Assembly: GCF_004310425.1 (NCBI RefSeq)
Contig: NZ_SIUB01000011.1
Span: forward strand, 23,476-87,475
Origin: Hansschlegelia quercus
Lineage (GTDB): Bacteria; Pseudomonadota; Alphaproteobacteria; Rhizobiales; Methylopilaceae
Length of the DNA stretch: 64,000 bases
Direction: 5' to 3'
Part shown: positions 62,423 to 64,000 of the stretch, one piece after another
Position numbering within the stretch: position 1 is the first letter of the stretch
Layout: every line of letters begins with the position of its first letter
Notes under the pieces: model-generated
Databases searched by the model: none
Told to the model about the DNA's origin: nothing
What the model saw: the letters and a program-made list of their open reading frames with translations, nothing else
Made by a program: the position numbers and the translations under genes

Positions 62423-63822
62423 CAGGCGACCAGCCGCGTCTGGTCGACGAGCCGGGCGAGCCGGGGGTCCTTGAGCTCCAGTTCGCGGATGCGGCCCTCA
62501 GGCGTCACCATGTCCATCGTCTCAAGCCATGCCTCGAACTCCGGCGCCGCCTTCATGCCTAAAGTGGAGCGCAGGTAGAGCATGTCGTGGAACGACAGGC
62601 TTTGGTAGTTCAGCATGATGTCGTCGGCGCCCGGCACGGCGATCAGGAAGGTGACGCCCGCGACGGTCAGCAGGGTCATCAGGCTGTCCATGTCGTCCTG
62701 GTCGGCCTCGGCGTGGTTGGTGTAGCAGACGTCGACCCCCATCGGCAGGCCGAGCAGCTTGCCGCAGAAATGGTCCTCGAGGCCTGCCCGGATGATCTGC
62801 TTGCCGTCGTAGAGATATTCCGGCCCGATGAAGCCGACGACGGTGTTGACGATCATCGGCTCATAGGCGCGGGCGACGGCGTAAGCGCGCGCCTCCATGG
62901 TTTGCTGGTCGACGCCGTGATGTGCGTCGGCCGAGAGCGCGGCGCCCTGGCCGGTCTCGAAATACATCACGTTGTTTCCGACCGAGCCGCGCTTCAGCGA
63001 GAGCGCGGCCTCGCGCGCTTCCTTCAGCACGGAGAGGTCGATGCCGAAGCCGCGGTTCGCGGCCTCCGATCCCGCGATCGACTGGAAGACGAGGTCGAGC
63101 GGCGCGCCACGGTTCATCGTCTCGATCGCGTTGGTGACATGCGTCAGCACGCAGGTCTGCGCCGGGATGTCGTAGTGCAGCCGGAGCTCGTCGAGCATCT
63201 GCATCAGCGCGATCGCGTTCGGCACGTTGTCGGTTGCGGGATTGATGCCGATCACTGCGTCGCCGACGCCGTAGAGCAGCCCGTCGAGCACCGAGACCGC
63301 GATTCCCTTGAGATCGTCGGTCGGGTGATTGGGCTGCAGCCGCGAGCCGAGGCGGCCCTCGAGGCCGAGCGTGGTGCGAAAGGCCGTGACAACGCGGCGC
63401 TTCTTCGCGACCGCGATCAGGTCCTGGTTGCGCATCAGCTTGGAGACGGCGGCCACCATCTCCGGCGTCATACCGGGGGAGGCGGCGGCGAGCGCCTCGC
63501 CGTCGGTCTCGTAAGCAAGGAGCCAGTCGCGAAAGCCGCCGACGGTCAGGTGCGAGATTGGCGCGAAGGCCGCCTCGTCATGGCTGTCGATGATCAGCCG
63601 GGTGACCTCGTCCTCTTCGTAAGGGACAAGCGCTTCGTTGAGAAAGGTCTTGAGCGGCAGGTCGGCGAGGACGTAGCGGGCGGCGATCCGCTCGGCGTCG
63701 CTGGTCGCTGCGAGGCCGGCGAGCTCATCGCCCGAGCGACGCGGAGACGCTTTGGCGAGCAGGTCCTTGAGGTCGTCGAAGACGTAGCGTTCGCCGCCGA
63801 GGTCGCAGGACAAAGAGGCCAT
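62422..63822 (-). CDS. eutB: ethanolamine ammonia-lyase large subunit
   Basis: The protein has 466 residues from ATG at 63822, with GGAG five bases upstream; a GTG at 63837 is the alternative. It is a TIM-barrel enzyme: ADLPLKTFLNEALVPYEEDE, GVGDAVIGINPATDNVPNAI, GFIGPEYLYDGKQIIRAGLE and CYTNHAEADQDDMDSLMTLL are family segments. With EutC it converts ethanolamine to acetaldehyde and ammonia using adenosylcobalamin. Acetaldehyde would need a dehydrogenase from elsewhere, and no EutJ/EutG-like genes are present. The leader shows two small palindromes. Confidence 0.96.
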   Translation of the reverse strand: MASLSCDLGGERYVFDDLKDLLAKASPRRSGDELAGLAATSDAERIAARYVLADLPLKTFLNEALVPYEEDEVTRLIIDSHDEAAFAPISHLTVGGFRDWLLAYETDGEALAAASPGMTPEMVAAVSKLMRNQDLIAVAKKRRVVTAFRTTLGLEGRLGSRLQPNHPTDDLKGIAVSVLDGLLYGVGDAVIGINPATDNVPNAIALMQMLDELRLHYDIPAQTCVLTHVTNAIETMNRGAPLDLVFQSIAGSEAANRGFGIDLSVLKEAREAALSLKRGSVGNNVMYFETGQGAALSADAHHGVDQQTMEARAYAVARAYEPMIVNTVVGFIGPEYLYDGKQIIRAGLEDHFCGKLLGLPMGVDVCYTNHAEADQDDMDSLMTLLTVAGVTFLIAVPGADDIMLNYQSLSFHDMLYLRSTLGMKAAPEFEAWLETMDMVTPEGRIRELELKDPRLARLVDQTRLVA

Positions 63823-63857
63823 TCGATTCTCCAGCACGTCGGGACGCGTTCGGGTAG

Positions 63858-63895
63858 CGTCTCCTTCGAGACGATGATCTTTCCTCCCAGGAAAG
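63858..63895 (-). promoter_or_regulatory. tandem small palindromes in the eutB leader
   Basis: CGTCTC/GAGACG around CTTC (63858-63873) and CTTTCCT/AGGAAAG around CCC (63879-63895) are perfect inverted repeats 36-73 bases upstream of the eutB start. They may be operator sites or leader hairpins. The loops are too short to be the paired hexaloop targets of EutV-type ANTAR antiterminators. The remaining bases to 64000 show no cobalamin riboswitch motif that I recognise. Confidence 0.35.
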
Positions 63896-64000
63896 CAAGG
63901 CGCAACGGTGCGTTCGGAATCTCCCCTGCGCTTCTCGTCGCAGTTTTGCTGCGGTGCGTTGAGGCGGTTTTGAATCGCTGTTAAGAGCCGGCGTGCGTTG

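Noticed and set aside
63838..64000. Cobalamin riboswitch upstream of eutB
   Set aside because: The conserved B12-box and other aptamer blocks were looked for and not seen in the 163 bases available; the leader may extend past the window.
1..64000. CRISPR arrays, tRNA/rRNA genes, insertion sequences, prophage or integrase genes
   Set aside because: No regularly spaced repeats, tRNA-like cloverleaf ends, transposase or integrase motifs were recognised on either strand by eye.

Overview
The window is a gene-dense stretch of a GC-rich chromosome (or large replicon). The gene content suggests an alphaproteobacterium of the order Hyphomicrobiales: choXWV-betBA under BetI, soxBDAG, gbcAB and dgcAB with an ETF pair, ExoF/ExoP-like polysaccharide export genes, and palindromic intergenic repeats of a rhizobial type. 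I cannot fix the genus. No tRNA, rRNA, CRISPR array, transposase or integrase was seen.

Region 1, positions 1-31278: a locus for surface or secreted polysaccharide. The plus strand carries the C-terminal part of one Wzx-type flippase, a methyltransferase, a NodB-type deacetylase, a second complete flippase, and a WecA/WbpL-like initiating sugar-1-phosphate transferase. These are followed by a family 2 glycosyltransferase, a YdcF-like protein, a probable Wzy polymerase and two acyltransferases. Next comes an N-acetyltransferase / Gfo-Idh-MocA oxidoreductase / DegT aminotransferase trio for an amino-sugar nucleotide, then an SDR epimerase, a second DegT aminotransferase and an unrecognised nucleotide-binding-like protein. 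A Crp/Fnr-type regulator precedes gmd and fcl (GDP-L-fucose). On the minus strand, converging on fcl, lie an ExoF-like outer-membrane export protein, a kinase-less Wzc/GumC-type chain-length protein and a LuxR-type regulator with a degenerate receiver domain. Further minus-strand genes encode a methyltransferase, three GT4 glycosyltransferases and a large secreted beta-helix protein.

Region 2, positions 31450-36846 (minus strand): genes normally annotated as urea carboxylase and two urea-amidolyase-associated proteins. A near-consensus guanidine-I (ykkC) riboswitch lies in the leader, so the operon is best read as guanidine carboxylase plus a two-subunit carboxyguanidine deiminase, for using guanidine as a nitrogen source. 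Allophanate hydrolase and a transporter are not in the window. An unrecognised plus-strand gene (37026-37931) is divergent from this operon.

Region 3, positions 37935-61635: a nearly complete choline-to-pyruvate route. It holds betI with two operators, choXWV uptake, betB and betA (choline to glycine betaine), a GbdR/GlxA-type AraC regulator, and soxBDAG (sarcosine to glycine plus methylene-THF). It continues with sdaA (serine to pyruvate), gbcAB (betaine to dimethylglycine) and dgcAB with ETF alpha/beta (dimethylglycine to sarcosine). Serine hydroxymethyltransferase, which would join glycine to SdaA, is not in the window.

Region 4, positions 61652-63822 (minus strand): eutBC, the cobalamin-dependent ethanolamine ammonia-lyase. 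With region 3 this lets the cell use both common phospholipid head groups as carbon and nitrogen sources. Most genes in each block overlap by 1-4 bases, which indicates long polycistronic transcripts.
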